Assembly: GCA_903892365.1 (NCBI GenBank)
Contig: CAITIF010000209.1
Location: 1-5,543, forward strand
Direction: 5' to 3'
DNA from: an uncultured Pirellula sp.
Lineage (GTDB): Bacteria; Planctomycetota; Planctomycetia; Pirellulales; Pirellulaceae
DNA: 5,543 nucleotides
A program made the translations under genes and the position numbers. Shown here in pieces: positions 1 through 5,400 of the stretch. Each line of letters opens with the position of its first letter. The first letter of the stretch is position 1. The notes beneath the pieces are model-generated. The model was not told where the DNA came from. It saw nothing but the letters and a program-made list of their open reading frames with translations, and made no database searches.

Positions 1-124
1 CTGCCGGCAACAGCAGGCTTACCAAAATGCCGATGATGGCAATCACTACTAGCAACTCAACAAGCGTAAATGCCGCACTACGAAAGCCGCTCCTGGCAGA
101 TCGTTTTAAATAAACTACAGGCAT
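1..124 (-). CDS. DUF1559 / type II pseudopilin-like protein, N-terminus only
   Basis: Partial gene: it starts at ATG 124 and runs off the left edge after 41 codons. It has a short basic leader (K7, R8, R11, R15), then the prepilin motif FTLVELLVVIAIIGIL at residues 19-34, with the conserved Glu five residues after the cleavage point (E23), and then a hydrophobic helix ending LLLPA. This is the N-terminal methylation/processing signal shared by type II secretion pseudopilins and the very large planctomycete DUF1559 family, whose members usually continue into a C-terminal domain of roughly 250-300 residues outside this window. The residue before the cleavage site is Ala18 rather than the usual Gly, a variant I believe also occurs in planctomycete members. 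An upstream in-frame stop (TAA at 134-132) fixes the start at 124. I see no clear Shine-Dalgarno sequence. The role (surface or pilus-like structure, or secretion) is inferred from the family only. Confidence 0.88.
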   Translation of the reverse strand, partial: MPVVYLKRSARSGFRSAAFTLVELLVVIAIIGILVSLLLPA

Positions 125-233
125 TCGACTTAATACTTCATCAAAGAAACAGAAAAAGAACTGCTTGAGCTAGCTTGGATGCCGAAGCCGCCCGAAACGC
201 CATGTTAAGCGACAATCTAACCCCCTAAGGTTT

Positions 234-264
234 CGAAAGCAATGCGGTTTTGTGGCCGCTTTCG
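234..264. repeat. Short inverted repeat (7-bp arms)
   Basis: CGAAAGC at 234-240 is the exact reverse complement of GCTTTCG at 258-264, with 17 bases between. A nested GCGG/CCGC pair (244-247, 256-259) offers an alternative pairing. On the minus strand it lies after the 2H remnant and about 110 bases before the DUF1559 start, so it could be a terminator, but no T tract follows. Confidence 0.35.
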
Positions 265-302
265 GAAAAAGTGAGTCCGGTAGAGAATTCGAGGCTTTGC
301 AA

Positions 303-323
303 TGGTGGCTGCTGGAGCCGCCA
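303..323. repeat. Small hairpin (8-bp stem, one imperfect pair)
   Basis: TGGTGGCT at 303-310 pairs with AGCCGCCA at 316-323 around a five-base loop. The one imperfect position is a G-U pair if read on plus-strand RNA and a C-A mismatch on minus-strand RNA. No T run adjoins it. It may be a remnant of a terminator, or chance. Confidence 0.25.
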
Positions 324-435
324 CGAACCGGAGTCGCTAAGCACTTCGACAAGCCATGAATTCTTGCGGTTGGAAATCACTCGCACCGCCCCAGTCATGG
401 ATTCTTGTTTTACGATAAGTCTGATCGAGTTGGAT

Positions 436-830
436 TCACCTTCCGATACGAGCAATTACATTCCATGCCCCTTCGCCTTCTTGTTCAATCAACATGACTT
501 GCGAAAGGTGTTTCGAAAAGAGGGTATGGTCGCTAACGCATCTGCGAAGATTGGATCGGTGCATGTTCCGTTTCGAGGATGAATGATCGTAACATGCGGT
601 ACGTGCTTCCTCGCTTCTTGGGTTAGAACAGCACATCGAAATTCATGGAAGCTGTTAAGCCCTTCGGTAAAAGGCAGAAAGACAAAATTGTTGTCTCGCA
701 CAGGGGCTTCAAATCCTAGTGTGAGCTCGAAAGGAGATAGTGATTCCAATTTGGCTCGCAATGCATCCCAATCGTCAACGTCATCCTCACGGCATAGAGT
801 GACATGCGATGGATGCTGCCACTTCGTTGA
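436..830 (-). pseudogene. 2'-5' RNA ligase-like (2H phosphoesterase) gene, N-truncated and frameshifted
   Basis: The frame open from 830 to 489 encodes both catalytic signatures of the 2H phosphoesterase superfamily. The first HxT motif is PSHVTLCRED (His codon 806-804) and the second is PHVTIIHPRN (His codon 596-594). They are 70 residues apart, a normal spacing, separated by an acidic helix and a strand-rich segment. The frame then hits TGA at 491-489. The adjacent frame continues the expected family ending (VMLIEQEGEGAWNV...) to a TGA at 436-438. One extra base between 498 and 497 would join the two frames as ...FRKVMLIEQEG, so a single lost base, perhaps one G of a GG, explains the break. 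The first HxT usually sits about 40 residues from the start; here an in-frame TGA lies at 833-831 and there is no ATG, so the N-terminus is missing. Known relatives act on cyclic or 2'-5' linked nucleotides and RNA ends; the substrate here is unknown. A sequencing error could account for the frameshift but not for the missing N-terminus. Confidence 0.72.
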
Positions 831-919
831 TCAGCGAGTTCGACGTAGGTCTCCCAGGCGACGTTTTCCAGGACCATCCGAGTCTCTGGTTCTAGTCGTA
901 TACGCTCAACACTACTCAC
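803..919 (-). pseudogene. Uma2-like (DUF820) endonuclease N-terminal remnant
   Basis: A GTG at 919 opens a 39-codon stretch matching my memory of Uma2/DUF820 N-termini: an ETRMVLENVAWETYVELADQ core (residues 13-31) followed by RSGSIHRM. In intact members this continues as a YDxGxLEIMSP-type segment and then the PD-(D/E)XK nuclease core, in proteins of about 190 residues. Here the similarity stops at about residue 39. The frame continues with unrelated residues to a TAG at 716-718, because the DNA from about 830 downward codes in another frame for the 2H protein. The nuclease core is absent, so this cannot be a working enzyme. An in-frame ATG further upstream (1060) gives no recognisable sequence. 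The assignment rests on a short segment. Confidence 0.55.
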
Positions 920-1079
920 TTGGGACTCCAAAAAGTCTAGATAGTAGGGAAAGATCAGCAAGATCTTTTGGCTCATTCTACTCCGGAGCAAGTCAACTCT
1001 CCAGACACAGCCTACGAACCAACAGTACCGTTCGAAAGTCGAAAAAGGCGCACCCGACAAAAGTCGCTTCTCGTTTCTT

Positions 1080-1140
1080 TGAGCCTAAGGCGGTAGCCGA
1101 TCAAGCAATGCGAAAAAACTCGGCTAGCGCCTCAGGCTCA
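1080..1140. repeat. Imperfect palindrome, REP/MITE-like intergenic element
   Basis: TGAGCCTAAGGCGGTAGCCG at 1080-1099 is the reverse complement of CGGCTAGCGCCTCAGGCTCA at 1121-1140 at 18 of 20 positions; A1100/T1120 adds one more pair, leaving a 19-base loop. The element starts about 58 bases beyond the stop of the membrane-protein gene and lies in non-coding DNA. From memory, similar GAGCCTGAGGCG...TAGCCG palindromes are dispersed in Rhodopirellula-type genomes; this was not searched. It could fold in the transcript and act as a terminator or 3' stabiliser, although no T run follows on either strand. Confidence 0.7.
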
Positions 1141-1197
1141 CATTTGTCGGGCATGCCGAAAAACACTCCATCTGATTCGGATGTCACCGTTTGGGAA

Positions 1198-1815
1198 TCA
1201 GCCTTCGATACCACCCGAACTTAGACTAGCTCGCAGTTCCTCCAACTCCATGCGGCGAGGCTCAAGGCTTCGGGTTATCTCGCGTTGGTTGATCCAATAG
1301 ACGCCCCAAAATGCCAATAAGCAAATCAGTCCGACAAAGGCGATTACGAGCTGATCCGCAAGTCCGTTTCCTTGCGATTCCCTAGAAGTAGAGACCAGAA
1401 TCGCAACGAGGCCGGGAACAAGTGGCAGCAAATACCACCACAGAATGTTTCGCAGCAACCAAATTTGGTGCTGAACTTGAACTAAGGATGCGTTGATGGC
1501 TGATGGTAACGAGTCTGCAACCGTCGTTCGCTGCCGGCGCTGTTTCAGACGGTCGAACACCATGAAAATGCTTACAAACAGGCTCCCCGCCGCGCCGAGA
1601 AACAAAGACCACTGGTCCATCAAAACCGCAAGCGTTCCAAAGATGAAAGTGACGAGGACTGCTGCAGTGACCTCACCGAAGTCTCGCCGCCACATCCGCT
1701 TCTCAAAATCGCGTTGATTTCGACGGACTTCTTCCAAAAGTGCGTCTGAATCGATATTCAGTTGCCCTTCATGATCATGAGCTTGCCATCTTGCTTGCAA
1801 TTCATCAAAACTCAT
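1198..1815 (-). CDS. Four-helix membrane protein paired with ECF sigma factor (candidate sensor/anti-sigma)
   Basis: 205 residues. The N-terminal cytoplasmic region (1-47) begins MSFDELQARWQ and contains an amphipathic, charged helix (LLEEVRRNQRDFEKRMWRRDF, about 27-46). Four hydrophobic helices follow, at about 48-66, 69-87, 124-142 and 155-174. A basic loop (FDRLKQRRQR, 87-96) follows helix 2, and the C-terminus is a charged helix (REITRSLEPRRMELEELRASL). ATG 1815 is chosen because GAGGTG lies five bases upstream and the protein then starts with the short DEL..W motif that I recall in proteins beside such sigma factors. A longer frame from ATG 1905 overlaps the sigma stop and adds 30 unconvincing residues. 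The gene follows the sigma gene by about 60 bases on the same strand and is probably cotranscribed. The position suggests a membrane partner that holds or controls the sigma factor. I see no zinc-binding anti-sigma motif, so this role is inference. Confidence 0.85.
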   Translation of the reverse strand: MSFDELQARWQAHDHEGQLNIDSDALLEEVRRNQRDFEKRMWRRDFGEVTAAVLVTFIFGTLAVLMDQWSLFLGAAGSLFVSIFMVFDRLKQRRQRTTVADSLPSAINASLVQVQHQIWLLRNILWWYLLPLVPGLVAILVSTSRESQGNGLADQLVIAFVGLICLLAFWGVYWINQREITRSLEPRRMELEELRASLSSGGIEG

Positions 1816-1820
1816 GCAAT

Positions 1821-1826
1821 CACCTC
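1821..1826 (-). promoter_or_regulatory. Ribosome binding site deciding the start of the membrane-protein gene
   Basis: GAGGTG on the minus strand, five bases before ATG 1815. It is the clearest Shine-Dalgarno match in the window and favours 1815 over the upstream in-frame ATG at 1905. Confidence 0.6.
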
Positions 1827-1876
1827 GATTGATTTCCAATTCACAGTAAGAACCTCTATGATCGACGTCAGTGTCG

Positions 1877-2392
1877 TCATCTCTTCGTTCCACCCAACCG
1901 CTCATTCAGTTCCTTCCGAATTCGGCTGAGCTTCACCCCAACATAATTCTCTGAAATGCCAAGAACCTCTGCGATGTCGCGATAGGCTATTCCATCCAAG
2001 TGCATCAAAGCGATGGATGCGTCGATCTTGGGCAGCTGACGAATTTCCGAGTAAAGTTGCTCAATCAGTTCGCTCGTTTGGCATGAAACGTCGGCAGAGC
2101 TTTGAGCTACGACGGCGATTTCGTTCAGGTGCTTCGAATGATGTTTCTTTCGAACTCGCTCTCCACGACGCCATACCATGGCGGTCTGAAGGGAGACGCG
2201 ATAGATCCAGGTTGATTCCTTCGAGTCGCCTCGAAAGCTTGGAATCGATGACCAAGGATTGACGAAAACATTCTGCAACAAGTCTTCTCGATCCGCAGAC
2301 ACGTCAGCAAAAGATCGAACCACCTTGACCATGATGCCAAGGTGATTTCTTATCCATTGCTGAAAAACTGCTTCTTGATCGTCTACTGTCAC
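1877..2392 (-). CDS. ECF-type RNA polymerase sigma-70 factor
   Basis: 171 residues, a normal length for an ECF sigma factor, which holds only regions 2 and 4. Region 2 spans about 8-82: DREDLLQ at 34-40 (core-RNAP-binding helix), W47, then SIPSFRGDSKESTWIYRVSLQTA (about 49-71, the -10 recognition side) and the basic WRRGERVRKK (74-83). A variable linker follows (84-107). Region 4 (about 108-165) has LPKIDASIALMHLDGIAYRDIAEVLGIS and a helix-turn-helix ending ENYVGVKLSRIRKEL, which reads the -35 element. The start is GTG 2392 with GAGG eight bases upstream; the next in-frame ATG (residue 21) would cut into region 2. The first helix is unusual in reading QNVFVNPW where related proteins usually have QE/QD and no proline. 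The adjacent membrane protein probably controls it. The target regulon is not visible here; autoregulation is possible. Confidence 0.93.
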   Translation of the reverse strand: MTVDDQEAVFQQWIRNHLGIMVKVVRSFADVSADREDLLQNVFVNPWSSIPSFRGDSKESTWIYRVSLQTAMVWRRGERVRKKHHSKHLNEIAVVAQSSADVSCQTSELIEQLYSEIRQLPKIDASIALMHLDGIAYRDIAEVLGISENYVGVKLSRIRKELNERLGGTKR

Positions 2393-2415
2393 GATGCGGT
2401 CCTCGATTTGCCTAG

Positions 2416-2422
2416 ATTAGTA
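2416..2422 (-). promoter_or_regulatory. Possible -10 element upstream of the sigma gene
   Basis: TACTAAT (minus strand) lies 24 bases before the GTG start of the sigma gene and resembles a -10 box. There is no good -35 partner: GGAATC lies only 12 bases upstream, too close for either a housekeeping or a typical ECF promoter. Weak call. Confidence 0.25.
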
Positions 2423-2540
2423 TCCCTCGCATCGGATTCCTTACGGCTTGAAGAGTTTTTCCCAGAAGATTCTCTCATCGGGACACCGCCGAGAAAGGTC
2501 AAAGCACTAGGCACATTCCATTTCCCGTTCACCTAAAGTC

Positions 2541-2581
2541 CCAGCAAAGGCTGGATTGCGGACGGCACGGCGGAGCGTGCC
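2541..2581. terminator. Tandem hairpins after the DUF2459 gene (terminator or dispersed repeat)
   Basis: Two perfect stems lie within 60 bases downstream of the DUF2459 stop. GGCACG (2564-2569) pairs with CGTGCC (2576-2581) around six bases, and CCAGC (2541-2545) pairs with GCTGG (2550-2554) around four. On the minus strand the order is GGCACG hairpin, then CCAGC hairpin, then GACTTTAGG, with no true U tract, so intrinsic termination is only possible. The flanking GTAGCAGGCACGCTCCG resembles intergenic repeats I recall from Rhodopirellula genomes, which would make this a REP-like element instead. Confidence 0.45.
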
Positions 2582-2601
2582 TGCTACTTTTGTCGGCTGT
2601 G

Positions 2602-3363
2602 TCATTGCGATTTGGGCAAGCATGCAAACAGCAAACCAGGCGTAACGGTCCAGTAACCAACGCGAATGCCCGCCTTCTTGAGACCCGCCCCCGCCCAAAC
2701 GTTGCAGGTTCGAAACAAGTGGTAACTTCCCTTGGCCTCGTAAAATGCATCCGAGTCATGATAATGAGCGTTCAGTACTGGAACGAGCGCCCCTTCTTCT
2801 GACGTCTTCATCGTTTCCAATAAAAAAGCACTTAGCTTCCGAAATTGATCTGGGCTGATTCTTATCTTGCGCGAGCGTTCCAAGTCCCAGGAATTGTGGC
2901 TGCACAGTTCGACATGAACCACCGTATCGCCGATTCCCGCAAACGCCTTTAATACCGTCATGACTTTAACGTCATTCCAGGTTCGCGTTTCCATGTAAAA
3001 GTGCCTGTTCCCCCAGCCAAACAGAGCGTATCGACATTCCGGACTCGGATCAATAAAGTGCGACGGAGCAAGGTAATCGAGCCATCGAAACTCGGGATGA
3101 TCCAATGGAACCACAATATCCGCGTGGACCCCATTGTTGAGAATCACGATTTCAATCCCCTCTTCACCCGCGCTCTGGAAATCGGTGTTCACCGGTGTGT
3201 TTCCAAGCACCCAAGCAGCAACGACAAAAATCACGGCGAGGGTCAGCAGCAAGCCTGCAGTTCTTACCGCCCATCGAACTCCTCTCCGAAACCAACGCAC
3301 CAAGCCCACTTGCTTGTCGGGACGCGAATCAAGGCTTTTGTCGCTAGGTGTCGCTTGATGCAT
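2602..3363 (-). CDS. DUF2459 (TIGR02117 family) membrane-anchored protein
   Basis: 253 residues. A basic N-terminus (RWFRRGVRWAVR, about 23-34) precedes one membrane helix (about 35-54), so the rest should be periplasmic or on the outer face. The remainder carries the DUF2459 pattern in order: IVILNNGVHADIVVP (72-86), YALFGWGNRHFYM (112-124), VVHVELC (148-154), a Q-F-RKL segment (173-177), then DSDAFYEAKGSYHLFRTCNVW (203-223) and a final hydrophobic stretch. Relatives are described as conserved proteins of unknown function, some beside polyhydroxyalkanoate genes; none are seen here. I recall the family being linked to the papain-like/NlpC-P60 group, in which His80 and Cys220 would be candidate active-site residues; this is inference. 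The start ATG 3363 has no clear ribosome site. The gene begins 24 bases after the ThuA-domain gene stops, so the two are probably cotranscribed. Confidence 0.87.
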   Translation of the reverse strand: MHQATPSDKSLDSRPDKQVGLVRWFRRGVRWAVRTAGLLLTLAVIFVVAAWVLGNTPVNTDFQSAGEEGIEIVILNNGVHADIVVPLDHPEFRWLDYLAPSHFIDPSPECRYALFGWGNRHFYMETRTWNDVKVMTVLKAFAGIGDTVVHVELCSHNSWDLERSRKIRISPDQFRKLSAFLLETMKTSEEGALVPVLNAHYHDSDAFYEAKGSYHLFRTCNVWAGAGLKKAGIRVGYWTVTPGLLFACLPKSQ

Positions 3364-3387
3364 GGGTTGATCAGGTCGTCAAGAAAC

Positions 3388-4320
3388 CTACCTGCTTGGC
3401 TTGGGGTCGAGGTTTTGATTCAATTGTTCCGGGGTTACAACCGACTCGATACCGTCGGCTGGGACTTCCCCCTTGGCAATCCATAGCATTGCATTGAGCA
3501 CCACTTTTCGGAACGAATCGTTACCCCAGTTGTCGTGAAAGTGCCCGCCTGTAAAACCGAATCCGCGTCCTCCATTCGCTCGTTCGACAGCCCACATCAT
3601 GGCTTCTGCGCGTCCTTGGTTAGACTCAATGTGGTTATAGGGACCAGCTGGATAAACATAAGGGCCATCGCGAACGTCATCGGATGGTGAAGCGACAAGG
3701 ATAGGGGTAAATGCCAAGGCATCCGTCTTGGTGGTTTCATTGCCAGGAATATCAGAAACGAATCGCATATTGAAGTACCATTCATCTTTGATTGAGAAAG
3801 GCTGTACCCCGCGCGTGATAGGATGCTGAGCGAATTGTGCGAAGCTTGGTTCCCAGATCGGGTTGCAGGAAAACATGTGTTCGTAATACCCACCAATCCA
3901 CCGCTTGAATTCTTTTCCGGCTTGATCAGGCACAATCTCGACGGCATAGTGCATGAAACCAAGCCCAACCCCTTTGTCTGCAAGCTTCTGAACCAACTTC
4001 ATTCGGCGGCCGTTTTCTTGAACCACTTCATGCCCCGCTCCACCGTCCATGTAAAAGACGATCGCGTCGACTTGATCTAAGATCGCCTCGTCTTTGGGCC
4101 ATCCATTCAAGGCATAATCCAGCTTCAAATCCTTACGATCTTGAACACTCTTTGCAAGCAGCTGAACCCCCGCGTTGAACTCGTGCATGCGGGGCGGATG
4201 GGAAGGCTTGCCTGCAATCACCAAGACATGCTTGGCTTCCTGAGCATCAACCGACGGCACCAACGCGAACATTAACAGCGTAACGAATAAGGACAAAAGC
4301 GAACCGATTTTGCGAATCAT
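3388..4320 (-). CDS. Secreted ThuA-domain protein
   Basis: 310 residues from ATG 4320. Residues 1-26 form a Sec signal peptide: MIRK, a hydrophobic core, then VDA before QEA. The mature part is a ThuA domain with a glutamine-amidotransferase-like fold: HVLVIAGKPSHPPRMHEF (31-48), GWPKDE (73-78), DAIVFYMDGGAGHE (85-98), GLGFMHYAVE (119-128), WIGGYYEH (141-148), DEWYFNMRF (179-187), RAEAMMWAVER (237-247), GRGFGFTGGHFHDNW (251-265) and a closing VLNAMLWIAKGEVP. ThuA was named for trehalose use in rhizobia; the planctomycete versions are numerous, secreted and mostly uncharacterised, often assumed to act on sugars. No amidotransferase Cys-His pair is evident. In-frame starts at 4332 (ATG) and 4347 (GTG) are possible; 4320 gives the most compact signal peptide. 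No strong ribosome site is visible. It is followed after 24 bases by the DUF2459 gene. Confidence 0.92.
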   Translation of the reverse strand: MIRKIGSLLSLFVTLLMFALVPSVDAQEAKHVLVIAGKPSHPPRMHEFNAGVQLLAKSVQDRKDLKLDYALNGWPKDEAILDQVDAIVFYMDGGAGHEVVQENGRRMKLVQKLADKGVGLGFMHYAVEIVPDQAGKEFKRWIGGYYEHMFSCNPIWEPSFAQFAQHPITRGVQPFSIKDEWYFNMRFVSDIPGNETTKTDALAFTPILVASPSDDVRDGPYVYPAGPYNHIESNQGRAEAMMWAVERANGGRGFGFTGGHFHDNWGNDSFRKVVLNAMLWIAKGEVPADGIESVVTPEQLNQNLDPKPSR

Positions 4321-4358
4321 GAAAGGAACCATAGAGGATGTGAGCACTGACGGGTTAT

Positions 4359-4383
4359 CCGCCCAGAGTCGGGCGGTACGCCC
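4359..4383. repeat. Overlapping, mutually exclusive hairpins upstream of the ThuA gene
   Basis: CCGCCC (4359-4364) pairs perfectly with GGGCGG (4371-4376) around six bases. GGGCG (4371-4375) can instead pair perfectly with CGCCC (4379-4383) around three bases. Both stems use the same G-rich arm, so only one can form. The element lies 39 to 63 bases before the ThuA start and about 40 bases after the TPR stop. It could terminate the TPR transcript, sit in the ThuA leader, or be a dispersed palindromic repeat. No U tract follows. Confidence 0.5.
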
Positions 4384-4388
4384 TGCCT

Positions 4389-4394
4389 ATTGTA
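4389..4394 (-). promoter_or_regulatory. Possible -10 box for the ThuA-DUF2459 unit
   Basis: TACAAT on the minus strand matches the -10 consensus at five of six positions and lies in the spacer about 70 bases before the ThuA start. No convincing -35 hexamer is found 16-18 bases upstream. If it is real, the hairpins at 4359-4383 would lie in the first part of the transcript. Confidence 0.28.
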
Positions 4395-4422
4395 CACCAT
4401 CCGAATTGACTTACTTGAAGAC

Positions 4423-5382
4423 TTAACGATTCGTTTGAAGTTGAATGCCTGACGAAATCAGAATATTGTTTTCCTCCGACATTGGGGTGGTTGGTTCTGA
4501 TAAGTGTGCAAAAGACATGTCCAGCATCGACTGCAAACGCATTATTTCGGGATCGGCACTGTTCTGTGCGATCAGCTTTCCTAAAGTCATTCGAGCGGGT
4601 ACGAGCTCACCGATTCGGTGCTGGGCATGAACCAACTCGATCTGTTTGTCGACTCGGTCGCTAGGCATTCGTTCCGAAGCCTTTGCCAGCACTTCGGCAG
4701 CTTCTTCCCTTTGGTTCAAATCTGCCAAAGCCTGGCCGCGAACCAATAAAACGCCCGGGTCGGAATCTGCAGTTGATCGCAAGTCGGTCATGCGATCCAA
4801 GGCTGCTAGTGCCCGCTGTGGCTTGCCCATGTAGCGATAAATTTCAGCGACCGAAAGCTGCACACGAGGGTAGTCGCTTTGTATCAACAAAGCTCGATGA
4901 TAGCACTCCAGCGCCGCGGGCCAGTCTCGCTCGGATTGATGGGTATCCCCTAGCAGTGCCCAGGCTTGCGATTGATTGCGATTTACCGAAAGTACACCCA
5001 GAGCGAGCTCGCGTGCTGCTTTCAAGTCCCCTGACTCCAAGGTCATCTCCCCTAATCGAATAGCATACTGTGGGTTCTTACCCGATAGTCGCATAGCCTC
5101 TCGCATGTGCTCCATGGCGCGTTGCTTTTCGCCTCGTTTCCAAAGCGTTGTTGCATAACCCCAATGAGCCCTCTCGTCTAACGGCGAGTTCTTCAGCGCT
5201 TCGGAGAAGAGCACTTCGGCATCTTGCTGCCTAGACCGCTCAAGCGCATCCGTACCACGCAACGACAACTGCCTTGCTGCAACCAATTGCGAATTGGATT
5301 TGCGCTGCGAAAACCCTCGGCAACCACCCGTCAGAATAAGCCCACAAACAATTGCTAAACCAACTACCCAACGTGCGCACAT
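4423..5382 (-). CDS. Tetratricopeptide-repeat lipoprotein
   Basis: 319 residues if started at ATG 5382 (MCARW). That start gives a typical lipoprotein signal: a short basic n-region, the hydrophobic core VVGLAIVCGLIL and the lipobox LTGGC with Cys21 (Thr rather than Leu at -3), followed by RGFSQRK. About seven TPR units follow at roughly 35-68, 69-102, 104-136, 137-170, 171-202, 209-242 and 243-278; the clearest reads SQAWALLGDTHQSERDWPAA and continues LECYHRALLIQSDYP. TPR lipoproteins act as protein-binding scaffolds in the envelope; the partner is unknown. The tail is Ser/Thr/Asn-rich. The frame stays open up to the right edge: ATG 5430 would add 16 residues and a TTG at 5541 would add 53, and no ribosome site separates the choices. 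A longer or partial gene therefore cannot be excluded. The ThuA gene follows after about 100 bases. Confidence 0.83.
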   Translation of the reverse strand: MCARWVVGLAIVCGLILTGGCRGFSQRKSNSQLVAARQLSLRGTDALERSRQQDAEVLFSEALKNSPLDERAHWGYATTLWKRGEKQRAMEHMREAMRLSGKNPQYAIRLGEMTLESGDLKAARELALGVLSVNRNQSQAWALLGDTHQSERDWPAALECYHRALLIQSDYPRVQLSVAEIYRYMGKPQRALAALDRMTDLRSTADSDPGVLLVRGQALADLNQREEAAEVLAKASERMPSDRVDKQIELVHAQHRIGELVPARMTLGKLIAQNSADPEIMRLQSMLDMSFAHLSEPTTPMSEENNILISSGIQLQTNR

Positions 5383-5400
5383 CGAGAGCGAACGCTCGAT
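5381..5400. repeat. Inverted repeat covering the likely TPR gene start
   Basis: ATCGAG (5381-5386) is the exact reverse complement of CTCGAT (5395-5400), and an inner GAGCG/CGCTC pair (5386-5390, 5393-5397) offers an alternative. The arm at 5381 shares two bases with the ATG at 5382-5380, so in RNA the stem would sit right at that start codon. It may be chance or affect initiation. Confidence 0.3.

Larger units (their letters stand above)
125..435. other. Gene-free spacer between the 2H remnant and the DUF1559 gene
   Basis: No reading frame here resembles a protein I recognise. The open frames on both strands are short, lack a ribosome site and have the biased composition of chance frames. 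The stretch presumably carries the promoter of the DUF1559 gene, but no convincing -35/-10 pair is visible. Two weak inverted repeats occur, at 234-264 and 303-323. Part of this spacer may be further decayed gene material, but nothing in it can be identified by eye. Confidence 0.6.

Noticed and set aside
125..435. A small decayed gene in the left spacer, from the minus-strand frame at 225-455
   Set aside because: The WLVEVLSDSGSWRLQ stretch looks protein-like for a few residues, but there is no match I can name, no ribosome site and no supporting context.
250..582. 110-codon open frame on the plus strand
   Set aside because: It overlaps the 2H C-terminal region antisense, has no ribosome site and shows no family-like motif.
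716..1060. 114-residue minus-strand protein starting at ATG 1060 as an intact gene
   Set aside because: Only residues of about 48-86 match anything (Uma2 N-terminus); the parts before and after look like chance translation, and the tail overlaps the 2H frame.
583..1224. 213-codon open frame on the plus strand
   Set aside because: It is Ser/Arg-rich, resembles no family, and lies opposite the recognisable Uma2 and 2H remnants and the palindrome on the minus strand. It is best explained as an antisense shadow.
1816..1905. Longer start for the membrane protein, overlapping the sigma stop
   Set aside because: The overlap suggests translational coupling, but GAGGTG ahead of ATG 1815 is the better start and the extra 30 residues look unrelated to the family N-terminus.
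3001..3486. 161-codon open frame on the plus strand
   Set aside because: It lies opposite the strongly supported DUF2459 and ThuA genes, and its composition is that of a shadow frame.
4683..5063. 126-codon open frame on the plus strand
   Set aside because: It is the complement of the TPR repeats, Pro/Arg/Ser-rich and without a start signal.
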